In this document: one piece after another, positions 16,850 through 25,202 of the stretch
How positions within the stretch are numbered: position 1 is the first letter of the stretch
Layout of the letters: every line of letters starts with the position of its first letter
Assembly: GCA_046154645.1 (NCBI GenBank)
Contig: JBJXDZ010000004.1
Location: 62,001 to 126,000 of the forward strand
From: Ga0077555 sp046154645
Lineage (GTDB): Bacteria; Pseudomonadota; Alphaproteobacteria; Rhizobiales; Hyphomicrobiaceae
DNA length: 64,000 nt
Direction: 5' to 3'
Notes under the pieces: model-generated
Told to the model about the DNA's origin: nothing
The model's input: the letters and a program-made list of their open reading frames with translations, nothing else
The model's database searches: none
Translations under genes and position numbers: made by a program

Positions 16850-17164
16850 TCAGGCAGCAGCGCGGACGGACGCCTTGCCTTCGACGACGCCCATGATGTC
16901 GCTTTCCTTCATGATCAGCAGTTCCTGGCCATCGATCTTGACCTCGGTGCCGGACCACTTGCCGAACAGAACGCGATCGCCTTTGGCGACGGCCAGCGGT
17001 ACCAGGCGACCGGCTTCGTCGCGGGCGCCCGGGCCGACCGAGATCACTTCGCCTTGGCTTGGCTTTTCCTGCGCCGTATCGGGGATGATGATGCCGCCGG
17101 CGGTCTTGCTGGCCTCTTCGATGCGCCGGACCACGACACGGTCATGCAACGGGCGAAACTTCAT
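16850..17164 (-). CDS. groS: Co-chaperonin GroES (10 kDa)
   Basis: A 104-residue GroES. It starts MKFRPLHDRVVVRRIEE, and the mobile loop EASKTAGGIIIPDTAQEKP is intact. GDRVLFGKWSGTEVKIDGQE and LLIMKESDIMGV match the family end, followed by a short extra tail (VEGKASVRAAA). It forms the heptameric lid of the GroEL cage. It is first in the groES-groEL operon, with a leader of about 120 bases downstream of a CIRCE-overlapped promoter. Confidence 0.98.
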   Translation of the reverse strand: MKFRPLHDRVVVRRIEEASKTAGGIIIPDTAQEKPSQGEVISVGPGARDEAGRLVPLAVAKGDRVLFGKWSGTEVKIDGQELLIMKESDIMGVVEGKASVRAAA

Positions 17165-17286
17165 GGGTCAACCTCTTGTCGAGACTATGGATTTACGATG
17201 TTCATCGGATGCTTGCCGCAGCACGCGAAGCCCTCGAGGCTGCCGGTCAACCGGCACAGGCGATGCATAGGGCAAGCCACAGACGG

Positions 17287-17315
17287 TATATGGAAGGCGT
17301 CGCTAGCACTGTCAA
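17287..17315 (-). promoter_or_regulatory. Sigma-70-type groESL promoter overlapped by CIRCE
   Basis: On the minus strand a perfect -35 hexamer TTGACA (17315-17310) is followed, 17 bases on, by CATATA (17292-17287) as -10. The -35 box lies inside the CIRCE spacer, so bound HrcA would block polymerase directly. Transcription would start near 17280, giving a leader of about 115 bases before groES. Confidence 0.7.
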
Positions 17316-17329
17316 GACTTGAGTGCCAA
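17303..17329. promoter_or_regulatory. CIRCE operator (HrcA binding site)
   Basis: The 27-base element CTAGCACTG - 9 bases - GAGTGCCAA matches the CIRCE consensus TTAGCACTC-N9-GAGTGCTAA at 7 of 9 and 8 of 9 positions, with the exact spacer length. CIRCE is bound by the HrcA repressor and controls groESL in many alphaproteobacteria. hrcA is not in this window. Confidence 0.88.
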
Positions 17330-17506
17330 TGAAAATGGTTGCCACGCCAACGCAACGCGTGCTGGCCGCCCGCCCGTGTGCGAAAATGCTCAGGCGACAC
17401 AGTCCGTTGATTGACTATGGCAAGGCCTGGACTTACCTGAGAGGGCAGACGGGCGCAGCGTCGGGGCGCCCCACGTCGGCAACGTGCCGGTTGAGGAGCA
17501 CTTCGC

Positions 17507-18343
17507 ATGGCCAGTCATCAGAACACAACGCCACGGCCCATCCTGGGGACCGTCGACCCGATCTGGAATGAGATTCGCCAGGAAGCCGAGGAGGCGATCC
17601 GAACGGAGCCGGCGCTGGGGGGCTTCATTTTCGCAACCGTCCTCTCGCACGAACGCCTCGAAGGTGCGATCTGCCATCGCCTCGCCCAGCGCCTCAATCA
17701 TGCCGACGTCGACGCCGGCCTGATCAGCCAGATTTTCTCAGGTGTGCTCGAGAGCGAGCCGCAGCTTGGCCGCGCCTTCCGCGCCGACCTCGCGGCCGTC
17801 TATGACCGCGATCCCGCCTGCAGCCGCTATATCGAGCCGCTGCTCTACTTCAAGGGCTTCCACGCCCTGGTCACGCACCGTTTCGCACACGCGCTCTGGA
17901 ACCAGGGTCGCCGCGACGTGGCGCTCTACCTGCAGAGCCAGGCGAGCCGCATCTTTGCCGTCGACATCAACCCGGCCGCGCGGATGGGGATCGGCATCAT
18001 GCTGGACCATGGCACCGGCATCGTCATCGGCGAGACCGCCGTGGTCGGCGACAACTGCTCGATCCTCCAGAACGTGACGCTCGGCGGCAATGGCAAGGAA
18101 ACCGGCGACCGGCATCCCAAGATCGGCGACAACGTGCTGCTGGCAGCCGGCGCCAAGGTGCTGGGCAACATCCACGTTGGCCACTGCTCGAAGGTGGCCG
18201 CCGGATCCGTCGTGCTGAAAGACGTACCACCCAACAAGACGGTGGCGGGCGTGCCGGCCAAGATCGTCGGCGATTCCGGCTGCCCGGAACCTGCCCGCGC
18301 CATGGATCAGCGACTGTCGCCGGACGACTGCGGCTGTTCCTGA
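17507..18343 (+). CDS. cysE: Serine O-acetyltransferase CysE
   Basis: A 278-residue enzyme that acetylates L-serine with acetyl-CoA in the first step of cysteine synthesis. An N-terminal helical domain (DPIWNEIRQEAEEAIRTEP) is followed by YIEPLLYFKGFHALVTHR, then the left-handed beta-helix. The catalytic region is GIMLDHGTGIVIGETAVVGDN, followed by ILQNVTLGGNGKETGDRHPKIGD and the end VAGVPAKIVG. The C-terminal tail (PDDCGCS) is the kind that serves cysteine feedback or complex formation. It is followed by a DUF3126 gene, a pairing common in Hyphomicrobiales. Confidence 0.96.
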   Translation: MASHQNTTPRPILGTVDPIWNEIRQEAEEAIRTEPALGGFIFATVLSHERLEGAICHRLAQRLNHADVDAGLISQIFSGVLESEPQLGRAFRADLAAVYDRDPACSRYIEPLLYFKGFHALVTHRFAHALWNQGRRDVALYLQSQASRIFAVDINPAARMGIGIMLDHGTGIVIGETAVVGDNCSILQNVTLGGNGKETGDRHPKIGDNVLLAAGAKVLGNIHVGHCSKVAAGSVVLKDVPPNKTVAGVPAKIVGDSGCPEPARAMDQRLSPDDCGCS

Positions 18344-18414
18344 GCCAACCCGTTCACGTGTCATCGATCATGCGGGCCGCACCAGGGCGCTCCGCCAACC
18401 GAAGGATTGTCGCC

Positions 18415-18651
18415 GTGTCGAAGCCCACAGCCGTGAGCCAGCAAGAGCTGAAGCGCGTCGAGACCTACATGCGCAAAGTATTCGGCGCGCGCGGCATCGA
18501 GGTCCGCGGCCGCCAGAAGGCGGCTGACGCTGCCGAAGTTTATCTCGGCGACGAGTTTCTCGGTGTCGTCTCCAAGGATACCGAGGATGGCGAGGTCTGC
18601 TATCAGTTCAACATGACCATTCTCGATATCGACCTCGAGGGTCAGGGCTGA
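18415..18651 (+). CDS. DUF3126 family protein
   Basis: A 78-residue protein that matches the small DUF3126 family: VSQQELKRVETYMRKVFG at the start, then VRGRQKAADAAEVYLGDEFLGVV and DGEVCYQFNMTILDIDLE. The GTG at 18415 is chosen because a GAAGGA site precedes it by about nine bases and because the family begins here. An ATG at 18358 would add a basic leader with no homologous look. The function is unknown. The gene follows cysE by 71 bases and precedes the gamma carbonic anhydrase, so all three may be cotranscribed. Confidence 0.85.
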   Translation: MSKPTAVSQQELKRVETYMRKVFGARGIEVRGRQKAADAAEVYLGDEFLGVVSKDTEDGEVCYQFNMTILDIDLEGQG

Positions 18652-18687
18652 GGATTGACCGCACTTCGGTGCGGTCGGGGGGGAGCA

Positions 18688-19221
18688 ATGGCACTCTACG
18701 AATTCGACGGCCACAAGGTGGCAACGCCGGCATCCGGCCGCTATTTCGTGGCCCCGAACGCCATGGTGATCGGCCGAGTCACACTCTACGATGCTACGAG
18801 CGTCTGGCCTGGAGCAGTTATCCGCGGCGACAACGAGCCGATCTGGATCGGTGCCCGTTCCAACATCCAGGAGGGCTGCGTGTTGCATGCCGACCCTGGC
18901 TTTCCACTGACCGTCGGCGAGGAGTGCACCATCGGCCACATGGTCATGCTGCACGGCTGCACGATAGGCCGCTTCTGCCTGATCGGCATCGGCTCAATCA
19001 TTCTCAATGGCGCCAAGATCGGCGAGGGATCGCTGATCGGAGCGGGCACGCTCATTCCGGAAAACAAGGTCATTCCGCCGAACTCGGTGGTCCTTGGCGT
19101 GCCGGGCAAGGTAATCCGCGAGGCGACCGACAAGGATCGCGCGCGCATCCAGGAAGGCCTCGACGACTATCAGCAGAAGTGGCCGCTCTATGTGCGCAGC
19201 CTGAAGCCGCAGAGCAGCTGA
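18688..19221 (+). CDS. Gamma carbonic anhydrase family protein
   Basis: A 177-residue left-handed beta-helix trimeric protein. The family traits are VWPGAVIRGDNEPIWIGARS, NIQEGCVLHADPG, and GHMVMLHGCTIG with the metal-binding histidines. It ends GVPGKVIREATDKDRARIQEG. Many members are annotated as carbonic anhydrases, although activity varies. The ATG at 18688 has a GGGGGGGAG site just upstream; the ATG at 18655 would add eleven unrelated residues. It is probably cotranscribed with cysE and DUF3126. Confidence 0.92.
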   Translation: MALYEFDGHKVATPASGRYFVAPNAMVIGRVTLYDATSVWPGAVIRGDNEPIWIGARSNIQEGCVLHADPGFPLTVGEECTIGHMVMLHGCTIGRFCLIGIGSIILNGAKIGEGSLIGAGTLIPENKVIPPNSVVLGVPGKVIREATDKDRARIQEGLDDYQQKWPLYVRSLKPQSS

Positions 19222-19236
19222 GCAGGCAGCTGCAAC

Positions 19237-19896
19237 TCAGCCGCCGTTCTGGACGCCCGAGAGCAATACCGGCGGCTTGGCATCCTTCGGGTCGAGCGAC
19301 ACCCACACGCGCGGGTCGATGTACGATTGCCGCATGACGTAGGCGTAGGGCACCTTGTGCCACGCCTTGATGTCGTCGACCTTGTTGTCGAGGATGAAAT
19401 CGCCTTGGGCCGTGCGTGCCGTCAGCACGGCGTGGCCTTCGCCCTTCTCGTCGCGCACCACCGTCATGAGCAACGCACTCGCCGGCCAGCCGCGCGCCAT
19501 CAGCAGCTGCCGCTTGAGCAGCGCATAGTCCTCGCAATCGCCGTGCGTCTTCGGGATGACCCAGCGCTCGGTCTCACCGTACAGCTCGAGGTCGCTGGTG
19601 GCGATGATGGTACGGTTGACGTGGCGGTTGATGGCATCGAGCTCGCTCATGCGGGCAGCGCCTGCCTGCATGCGGGCCTCGTCGGCGCGTCCGGCGACAC
19701 ACTCAGCCGGGTAGGACTCGCAAAAGCGCACGAAGCCGTAAGGGGGCAAGGTGGAACCGAAGATGCGCATGTACGGCGAGGCGCGATCCTGGCCGCGAAA
19801 CGCCTTCCCCGGATCGGCCGCCGCCGGACCCGCAACACTCGCTGCCCCCAACACGAGGCCCGTCGCAACAATTCTGGCAACCAAAGCCTGCCACAT
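19237..19896 (-). CDS. Secreted transglutaminase-like cysteine peptidase (BTLCP)
   Basis: A 219-residue exported protein of the bacterial transglutaminase-like cysteine proteinase family. The signal peptide is MWQALVARIVATGLVLGAAS to about residue 27. The triad is visible: Cys in THGDCEDYALLKRQ, His in GEGHAVLTAR, and Asp in FILDNKVDDIK. Related LapG proteases cut surface adhesins in response to c-di-GMP, but in alphaproteobacteria many BTLCPs are uncharacterised. GGAGGCG lies about eight bases before the ATG at 19896. A neighbouring PilZ gene hints at c-di-GMP-linked biology, which is speculation. Confidence 0.88.
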   Translation of the reverse strand: MWQALVARIVATGLVLGAASVAGPAAADPGKAFRGQDRASPYMRIFGSTLPPYGFVRFCESYPAECVAGRADEARMQAGAARMSELDAINRHVNRTIIATSDLELYGETERWVIPKTHGDCEDYALLKRQLLMARGWPASALLMTVVRDEKGEGHAVLTARTAQGDFILDNKVDDIKAWHKVPYAYVMRQSYIDPRVWVSLDPKDAKPPVLLSGVQNGG

Positions 19897-20073
19897 ACCA
19901 CACACGCCTCCGACCGAGACTTCGATCGGCGGGCCGGGGGCAGTCACTCCTGCGCCCCACGGCCGCCGTACGTCGTGAAACTGCAACCGTCATGCGGGCA
20001 CGTGCTGCCAGTCGCCGCAGCGCACCGGTCCGGCTCGCTACGGCCCTGTGGTCATGCCCCGTCTGTGCTGCCG

Positions 20074-20703
20074 TCAGCCGAAGTAGCGGCGCAGCGCCAA
20101 CGGATTCTGAATGTCGAGGAACTGCAAGCCGACGCCTTGCGCGTGATGGCGCACGACGCGGGCGCGCAATTTACCAAGCAGCACCTCGCTGCCGATGGCG
20201 GGACGGGCCTCGGTGCCGATGGAGGCGCCGGAGATCGAGACATCGAGCACCTGGCAGGCGACGACCAGACCTTCAGCGAGTTTCAAGCTCGAGGTGCCGT
20301 TGCGCGGCGTGATGCGCTCGTGCCGGCGCTCCTCGATACCGCTCAGCTCATCGCGATTTATGAGCCAGGTGAGTTGGGCCGCGAGCTTCTCGCGCTTGTG
20401 CTGGGTGGCGTTGAAACGGATGGCGAAACCGCCTTCGAAGCAGCGGGTGACGATGCCTTCGAGGCCGCCGATGTGGTCGAAGTAGGCAACGACGCGTTCG
20501 CCTTCCGGCACCGCGATCGGCGACATCAGGGCCGCGCCGCCGACCGAGATATCATGGAGCTTGCAGGGATACTCCTGCTTGTTGGCACGCATGAAACGGC
20601 CGAGCAAGGTGACGTTCACGCGCTTGTGGCGGCGGCGGTCCGGCGTAATGCGGGTTACGAGGGTTTCGGCACGGCGGGCAAACGGTGCGGATTGAAGGGA
20701 CAT
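20074..20703 (-). CDS. Tandem PilZ domain protein
   Basis: A 209-residue cytosolic protein with two PilZ units. The first has RRHKRVNVTLLGRFM and KLHDISVGGAALMSP (about residues 26-65). The second has RRHERITPRNGTS and VLDVSISGASIG (about 120-165). Each shows the RxxxR and D/NxSxxG elements that bind c-di-GMP. The first matches best, and the second reads RRHER. The ATG at 20703 gives a start right before the first unit; an upstream ATG at 20781 adds a doubtful leader. Likely a c-di-GMP receptor affecting motility or surface polysaccharide; the target is unknown. Confidence 0.88.
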   Translation of the reverse strand: MSLQSAPFARRAETLVTRITPDRRRHKRVNVTLLGRFMRANKQEYPCKLHDISVGGAALMSPIAVPEGERVVAYFDHIGGLEGIVTRCFEGGFAIRFNATQHKREKLAAQLTWLINRDELSGIEERRHERITPRNGTSSLKLAEGLVVACQVLDVSISGASIGTEARPAIGSEVLLGKLRARVVRHHAQGVGLQFLDIQNPLALRRYFG

Positions 20704-20904
20704 GACGACACCTTTACAGGGCAAGAACGGCCGGCGGTGTCCCGGGCACGACCATGCGGGGCATGTCGTTTTTCGGGGCATGCGCTGACTATCCGGCAGC
20801 CCGATTAAAGATGTCCTAAATTCGAGCGTCCTTTTGAAACGATGTCCCTGGTGCGGGCCGGCATGGCCCCGTCAATTCGTGGCACCGCAACGGGCTTCTC
20901 CGCC

Positions 20905-21549
20905 TCATTTCGCCGGTTTGTGGGCCGGTTCACCGGCCCGGCCGCCGTCAAAAACGCGAAACTGGCGACGGTCGACGCGAACGATGCGGGCGCCGGCCAT
21001 GGCGGGCAGAAAGGGGGCTTGGCGATGGTTGCGCTCGATGAGGGCATAGGGGCGGCCATCCGGCCAAAGCACCGCATGCGAGATCAGCGGTCCGGCGGTG
21101 AGCACCTCGGTGCCGAGCCAGGCCGGTGGGTCAATGGGGCTGATGGCGCCAAGATAGCGAGAGACGGTGCCGGTCATGTGCAGCAGCGGCAGCAGCAAAG
21201 CCTCGAAGGCGATATCGCGGCCGTCGCGCGTCGTGGCGGCGAACTCGAACAAGGCGACGGCGCCCTGGTCGGTCACGGTCTCCATGACATCGTCGAGAAC
21301 CGGCCGGTCACCGGGCAGGGCGAGCAGGTGGAGCGAGGTGCCGCGCAGTTCACGGCCCCAGTTGTCGCAGATGCGCGTGCCGGCGAGGCGGAATTGATAG
21401 GCATGTTCGCCATCGCGCTCGAAGATGCAGGTCTCGGGCAGAATGCCGGCAATGCGCGACGGCTCGATGTCGAACCGTTCCGGCGCCATTCTCTCGCCAC
21501 GCACATCGTTCCAGTATTGAAAGAGGAGCTGGCTCGTGCGCTGTCTCAT
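20905..21549 (-). CDS. PAS-domain protein (PAS_5 / DUF1331-like)
   Basis: A 214-residue protein that resembles the alphaproteobacterial PAS_5 family. It starts MRQRTSQLLFQYWNDVRGER and continues APERFDIEPSRIAGILPETCIFERD, a PAS-like core YQFRLAGTRICDNWGRELRG, then ETVTDQGAVALFEFAATTRDG. No output domain is present. Members are often adjacent to or regulated with c-di-GMP/PilZ genes, as here. The in-frame ATG at 21687 is rejected because it overlaps the divergent rhomboid gene's upstream region and adds a non-family leader. Confidence 0.85.
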   Translation of the reverse strand: MRQRTSQLLFQYWNDVRGERMAPERFDIEPSRIAGILPETCIFERDGEHAYQFRLAGTRICDNWGRELRGTSLHLLALPGDRPVLDDVMETVTDQGAVALFEFAATTRDGRDIAFEALLLPLLHMTGTVSRYLGAISPIDPPAWLGTEVLTAGPLISHAVLWPDGRPYALIERNHRQAPFLPAMAGARIVRVDRRQFRVFDGGRAGEPAHKPAK

Positions 21550-21770
21550 CACGTTTCCTGATCGTTCAGCGTCACCGCCGGGCGGGCGCGGAGGGGCGTT
21601 GGCGAGGCGATGCATGACCACCAGCGGCCGGATTGGCACGGGGGTGGCCTGGTGTTGCCATTCAGGGCCCCCAGGAGCAGATTCCATGCCATGCGCTATT
21701 GGCGTTGCGAGGCTTTGCCGGTGCGGTTAAGCCGGACGCTTCGGGCCGCTGCCCCGGGGGAGACGATCGA

Positions 21771-22526
21771 GTGCCAACGCGAGAGCCGATCTTCAATGTG
21801 CCAGCTGCCGTGATGGGGGCCATCGGCCTGATGGTGCTGATCCACACGGGCCTCTGGTACCTCGGCGAGGACGAGGAGACGCGCCTCAAGCTGATGCTGT
21901 CGTTTTTCCCGGCTCGCTATTCGGCAGGCGCTTCCAGGCTCCCCGGCGACTGGCCCGGGGCTCAGATCTGGTCGTTCGTCTCGCATCAGCTGGTGCATGG
22001 CGACTGGACCCACCTCGCTATGAATTCGGCCTGGCTGCTGGCCTTCGGTGGCGCGGTGGCGGCGCGGATCGGCAATTGGCGCTTCATCCTGCTAGGTCTG
22101 CTCAGCGGCATTGCGGGGGCCGCTTTCTTTCTGGCCTTCCGTTGGGGCGAGGCCGTGCCAATGGTTGGCGCCTCGGGCGCGGTGTCAGGGTTAATGGGCG
22201 GCGCCTTCCGCTTCTTCTTCAACCATACCGACGCCATGCAGCGCTTCGGCGATCCCAATGCCGACCCGCGCAGCGTGCCGCGCATGTCGCTGCGGCAGAC
22301 GTTTACCGACCGCCGGGTGTTGACCGTCGTCGCCATCTGGGTGGTGCTGAATTTCGTTACTGCAGCGGCTAGCTTCCTGTTGACCTCCGGTGCCGGCATT
22401 GCCTGGGAGGCCCATCTCGGCGGCTTCCTGCTCGGCATCCTGGGCTTTGCCGTGTTCGATGCTCCCAAGCCGGCGCCCGATGATCACTTACCGCCCCCCG
22501 ATCCCGCGTCGCGCACGCTGCACTGA
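21771..22526 (+). CDS. Rhomboid family intramembrane serine protease
   Basis: A 251-residue polytopic membrane protein. The GTG at 21771 has GGGGGAG about eight bases upstream and starts just before the first membrane helix. Key residues are His/Asn in VHGDWTHLAMNSAWLLAFG, the catalytic Ser in the GASGAVSGLMGG loop, and the catalytic His in WEAHLGGFLLGIL. About six hydrophobic segments fit the rhomboid core. It would cut single-pass membrane proteins within the inner membrane. The PAS gene is transcribed divergently from the other side of a 221-base region. Confidence 0.9.
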   Translation: MPTREPIFNVPAAVMGAIGLMVLIHTGLWYLGEDEETRLKLMLSFFPARYSAGASRLPGDWPGAQIWSFVSHQLVHGDWTHLAMNSAWLLAFGGAVAARIGNWRFILLGLLSGIAGAAFFLAFRWGEAVPMVGASGAVSGLMGGAFRFFFNHTDAMQRFGDPNADPRSVPRMSLRQTFTDRRVLTVVAIWVVLNFVTAAASFLLTSGAGIAWEAHLGGFLLGILGFAVFDAPKPAPDDHLPPPDPASRTLH

Positions 22527-22813
22527 CGGGCATTTGTGCAGCGCACAGCCAGCGGTTCACCTCAGTTTGATTTGACGCGAACCTCGCTTGCCACGGCGCC
22601 AAGTCTCGCCGATGATGTCAAGGCTCGCGGCTCAGCCTCGTTCGAGAACCGGGAGCATTTGGACCAGCCAGATCCACGCACCGCGTTGGTTGGCTCGTCA
22701 TGGTGCCACAGCGTTCAGGCCCAACCGCCGAGACAGGCGAGGCGCTGCACGCGGTGGCAAGCGGGGGCGTGATGGCCATCCTCGGTCCGGCGTGGACGGG
22801 AGGAATGTGACCC

Positions 22814-23245
22814 ATGCACGTGACAGCAATCTTGAAAGACAAGGGGCGCGCCGTCGAATGCGCGTCGGCCGATATTAGCGTCATGGACGTCGCGCGTCGG
22901 CTTTCTGCCCGCCGGATCGGCGCCGTCGTCGTCACCGCGGCCGATGGCTCCGTTGCCGGCATCATCTCGGAGCGCGACATCATCCGCGTTCTCGGCGCCC
23001 ATGGCATCCAGGCCATGGACTGGCCGGTGGCCGACGTCATGACGCGACGCGTCGTCACCTGCCGCGAGCACGATACCGTCGACCAATTGATGGAATTGAT
23101 GACGGAGCATCGTTTCCGCCATCTGCCCGTGGTCGAGAATGGCCGTCTGGTCGGCATCATATCGATCGGTGACGTGGTCAAGCGGCGTGTGGCCGAGGTC
23201 GAATCCGAAGCCATCGCCATGCGCGACTACATTGCCCATGCCTGA
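22814..23245 (+). CDS. CBS-domain pair protein
   Basis: A 143-residue soluble protein made of two CBS motifs forming one Bateman module: MDVARRLSARRIGAVVVTAADGSVAGIISERDIIRVL and VDQLMELMTEHRFRHLPVVENGRLVGIISIGDVVKRR. Such stand-alone modules bind adenine nucleotides and regulate partner proteins. A GGGAGGAATG site lies directly before the start. The 287 bases upstream hold nothing recognisable. The partner protein is unknown. Confidence 0.92.
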   Translation: MHVTAILKDKGRAVECASADISVMDVARRLSARRIGAVVVTAADGSVAGIISERDIIRVLGAHGIQAMDWPVADVMTRRVVTCREHDTVDQLMELMTEHRFRHLPVVENGRLVGIISIGDVVKRRVAEVESEAIAMRDYIAHA

Positions 23246-23269
23246 TGTGGCAGTGCGGACGGGCCGCCC

Positions 23270-24229
23270 TTACGCATAGGCGGACGGGCGGTGCGTTGCG
23301 ACGTGGCGGGCATCGAGTTCGCGTTTGAGGTCATCGACCTCGCGCAAGCCCGCCATCATGCCGCGATGGATGAGTTCGTCGGCGCGGTGAAAGTCGAACA
23401 GGCCGATGCCGGCAAGGCGCGGGTTAATGACGGCATCAGGGGGATCGCCGGCCAGCCGCGAGCGTGCGATGCGGTCCTGCACGATATTGAAAGCGTCCAC
23501 CATCACGGTGGAGATGCCAGGACTGCTGTCACTGCCGCCGAAGATCTGGCGTTGCAAAAGCTTGCGCGCGGCACGCCCGTTCGGGGCGGTCAGAGATTGC
23601 GGCTCGACGGGCGCGGCATCCGGATCGTGCTGATCGGTGATGACAGTGCCGCGGCCGCACAGATCCGAATTGAGGTTGACGGCAATGACGTAGCGCGCAC
23701 CCAGGGCGCGACACACCGAGACCGGAACAGGGTTAACCAGGGCGCCGTCGAACAGCCAGCGATCATTGATGCGCACCGGCTTGAAGATGCCGGGAATGGC
23801 GTAGGAGGCGCGCATCGATTCAACCAGGGAGCCGCGCGACAGCCAGATCTCGTGGCCGGTGCCGATCTCGGTTGCGACGGCAACGAATTTGCGCGCCAAC
23901 CCATCGATGGTGATGCCCTTGAGATGGCCCTCGAGGCGCTCGACGACACGCTGGCCGGTGATGAGGCCAGAGCCGGCCAGATTGATGTCGAGGTAGCCGA
24001 ACACTTTCCGTCGCGTCAGATCGCGGACAAAGCCCTCGAGTTCATCGAGGCGATCGGCAGCATGGCAGCCGCCAACCACGGCGCCGATCGAGGTTCCAGC
24101 GATAATGTCGGGGACAATGCCTGCCTGCTCGAGGGCGCGCAGCACACCGATGTGGGCCCAGCCGCGGGCTGCACCGCCGCCAAGGGCCAGTCCGATCTTG
24201 CCGGACTTGAACTTTCCGCCATACGCCAT
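23270..24229 (-). CDS. Patatin-like phospholipase family protein (RssA-type)
   Basis: A 319-residue cytosolic lipid acyl hydrolase. The oxyanion loop GLALGGGAARGWAHIGVL is followed by the nucleophile elbow GTSIGAVVGG and the catalytic Asp in the DGALVNPVPVS segment, so the Ser-Asp dyad is intact. The C-terminal quarter predicts mixed helices (HRADELIHRGMMAGLREV). The ATG at 24229 has a GAGAGGAAG site and sits right before the core; the ATG at 24319 would add an atypical leader. It resembles bacterial RssA/YlbK proteins. It is convergent with the CBS gene. Confidence 0.92.
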   Translation of the reverse strand: MAYGGKFKSGKIGLALGGGAARGWAHIGVLRALEQAGIVPDIIAGTSIGAVVGGCHAADRLDELEGFVRDLTRRKVFGYLDINLAGSGLITGQRVVERLEGHLKGITIDGLARKFVAVATEIGTGHEIWLSRGSLVESMRASYAIPGIFKPVRINDRWLFDGALVNPVPVSVCRALGARYVIAVNLNSDLCGRGTVITDQHDPDAAPVEPQSLTAPNGRAARKLLQRQIFGGSDSSPGISTVMVDAFNIVQDRIARSRLAGDPPDAVINPRLAGIGLFDFHRADELIHRGMMAGLREVDDLKRELDARHVATHRPSAYA

Positions 24230-24416
24230 CGGCCACTTCCTCTCCCGCGGCAAAGCAGCAAGTCCTGTGCCAGAATGCGACAGGGTTGACTTTATCGCGT
24301 GTAACGATCGAGAAAGCATTGCACGATTGCATTAAAGTCGCGCTACCACCGCAGCGATTAGTGGTGCCGGGATACAACTTGGTGTGCACCTGCGAACAAC
24401 GACACCATGCCCGCGC

Positions 24417-25202
24417 TCAGTTGCGGTTGTTTCCGAACAACCGTTGCTTAAGGATCGCGCCCGGCCAGATGCCCTTGGCTTGACTGGCCCGCTCGACGGC
24501 TTTCGCTGCCACGCGCACTGCCAAATGGTTATCGGCAGCGATCTTTGCCTCGGTCGAGGCTTCAGCCGACGCAAGCCCTGGCTCAATCGGCAACAGCACC
24601 GCAATCTCAGAAGCATGTTCGACGCCGACTACCAGTAGGTTTTCAGGTGCAGGCAGACCTTTGTCGCGTGGCGGCCGATGGCGCAGAAGCGTTGCCGCCG
24701 ACGCAATCACAAGCAGCGACGGCGCCGCGCCAACCGCATCCGAGAATGGTTGCCACGGCGCTGCCGGTTCACCGCCGGTCAGGACGATGGCGATGCGCGC
24801 CGGCGTCTTGGCGGCCAACGCCAGCGCGCGGACGAGCGTGGCTATTTTCTGATCCGGTACCCGGATGGGAATGAGCCGGGAGTGCGGCGCCGTACCCAGG
24901 AGCGCCAGCGCCATCTCGCTCCCCGCATGATGTGGCACTGGCACCGCAGCATCGGCCCGCTCAAACGGCCGGTTGTCGTTGTCGACGAAATCCCAGCCGA
25001 TCAGTTCGCCTTCGCCGTCGCGGGCGAGACGGTTGGTGATCTCCGGTCGGGTGTAGTCGACGCCAGCGCCGATGATCGCCACAGCCACGCCGCCAGGATC
25101 GCGCCCCGGCGGCAGCTTGGGCTTTCGCGACTGGCCCCAGGCCAATGCCGGCAAGGCCAAGCTTGCCGCGGCACCGAGAGCAATGCCTCTACGACAGATC
25201 AT
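24417..25202 (-). CDS. Exported subtilase-like protein with an altered active site
   Basis: A 261-residue protein with a signal peptide (MICRRGIALGAAASLALPAL to about residue 23). The body has the order of an S8 subtilisin fold: VAVAIIGAGVDYTRPEI (Asp49), a GWDFVDNDNRPF strand, HHAGSEMALALLGTAPHSRLIPIRV (His92), and a putative Ser region EASTEAKIAADNHLAVRVAAKAV near 214-236. The canonical GTSxAxP serine motif is missing; only Ser216 in EAST is nearby. It may be an inactive subtilase or a strongly diverged one. Its start overlaps the end of mobB by 14 bases, which implies cotranscription. Confidence 0.65.
   Translation of the reverse strand: MICRRGIALGAAASLALPALAWGQSRKPKLPPGRDPGGVAVAIIGAGVDYTRPEITNRLARDGEGELIGWDFVDNDNRPFERADAAVPVPHHAGSEMALALLGTAPHSRLIPIRVPDQKIATLVRALALAAKTPARIAIVLTGGEPAAPWQPFSDAVGAAPSLLVIASAATLLRHRPPRDKGLPAPENLLVVGVEHASEIAVLLPIEPGLASAEASTEAKIAADNHLAVRVAAKAVERASQAKGIWPGAILKQRLFGNNRN

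Larger units (their letters stand above)
17165..17506. promoter_or_regulatory. Divergent groESL / cysE control region
   Basis: A 342-base gene-free stretch. It holds the groESL promoter and CIRCE operator (17287-17329) and the groES leader. On the other side it holds the undefined cysE promoter. A GAGGAG ribosome binding site for cysE lies at about 17493-17498. No further gene or repeat is seen. Confidence 0.7.
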
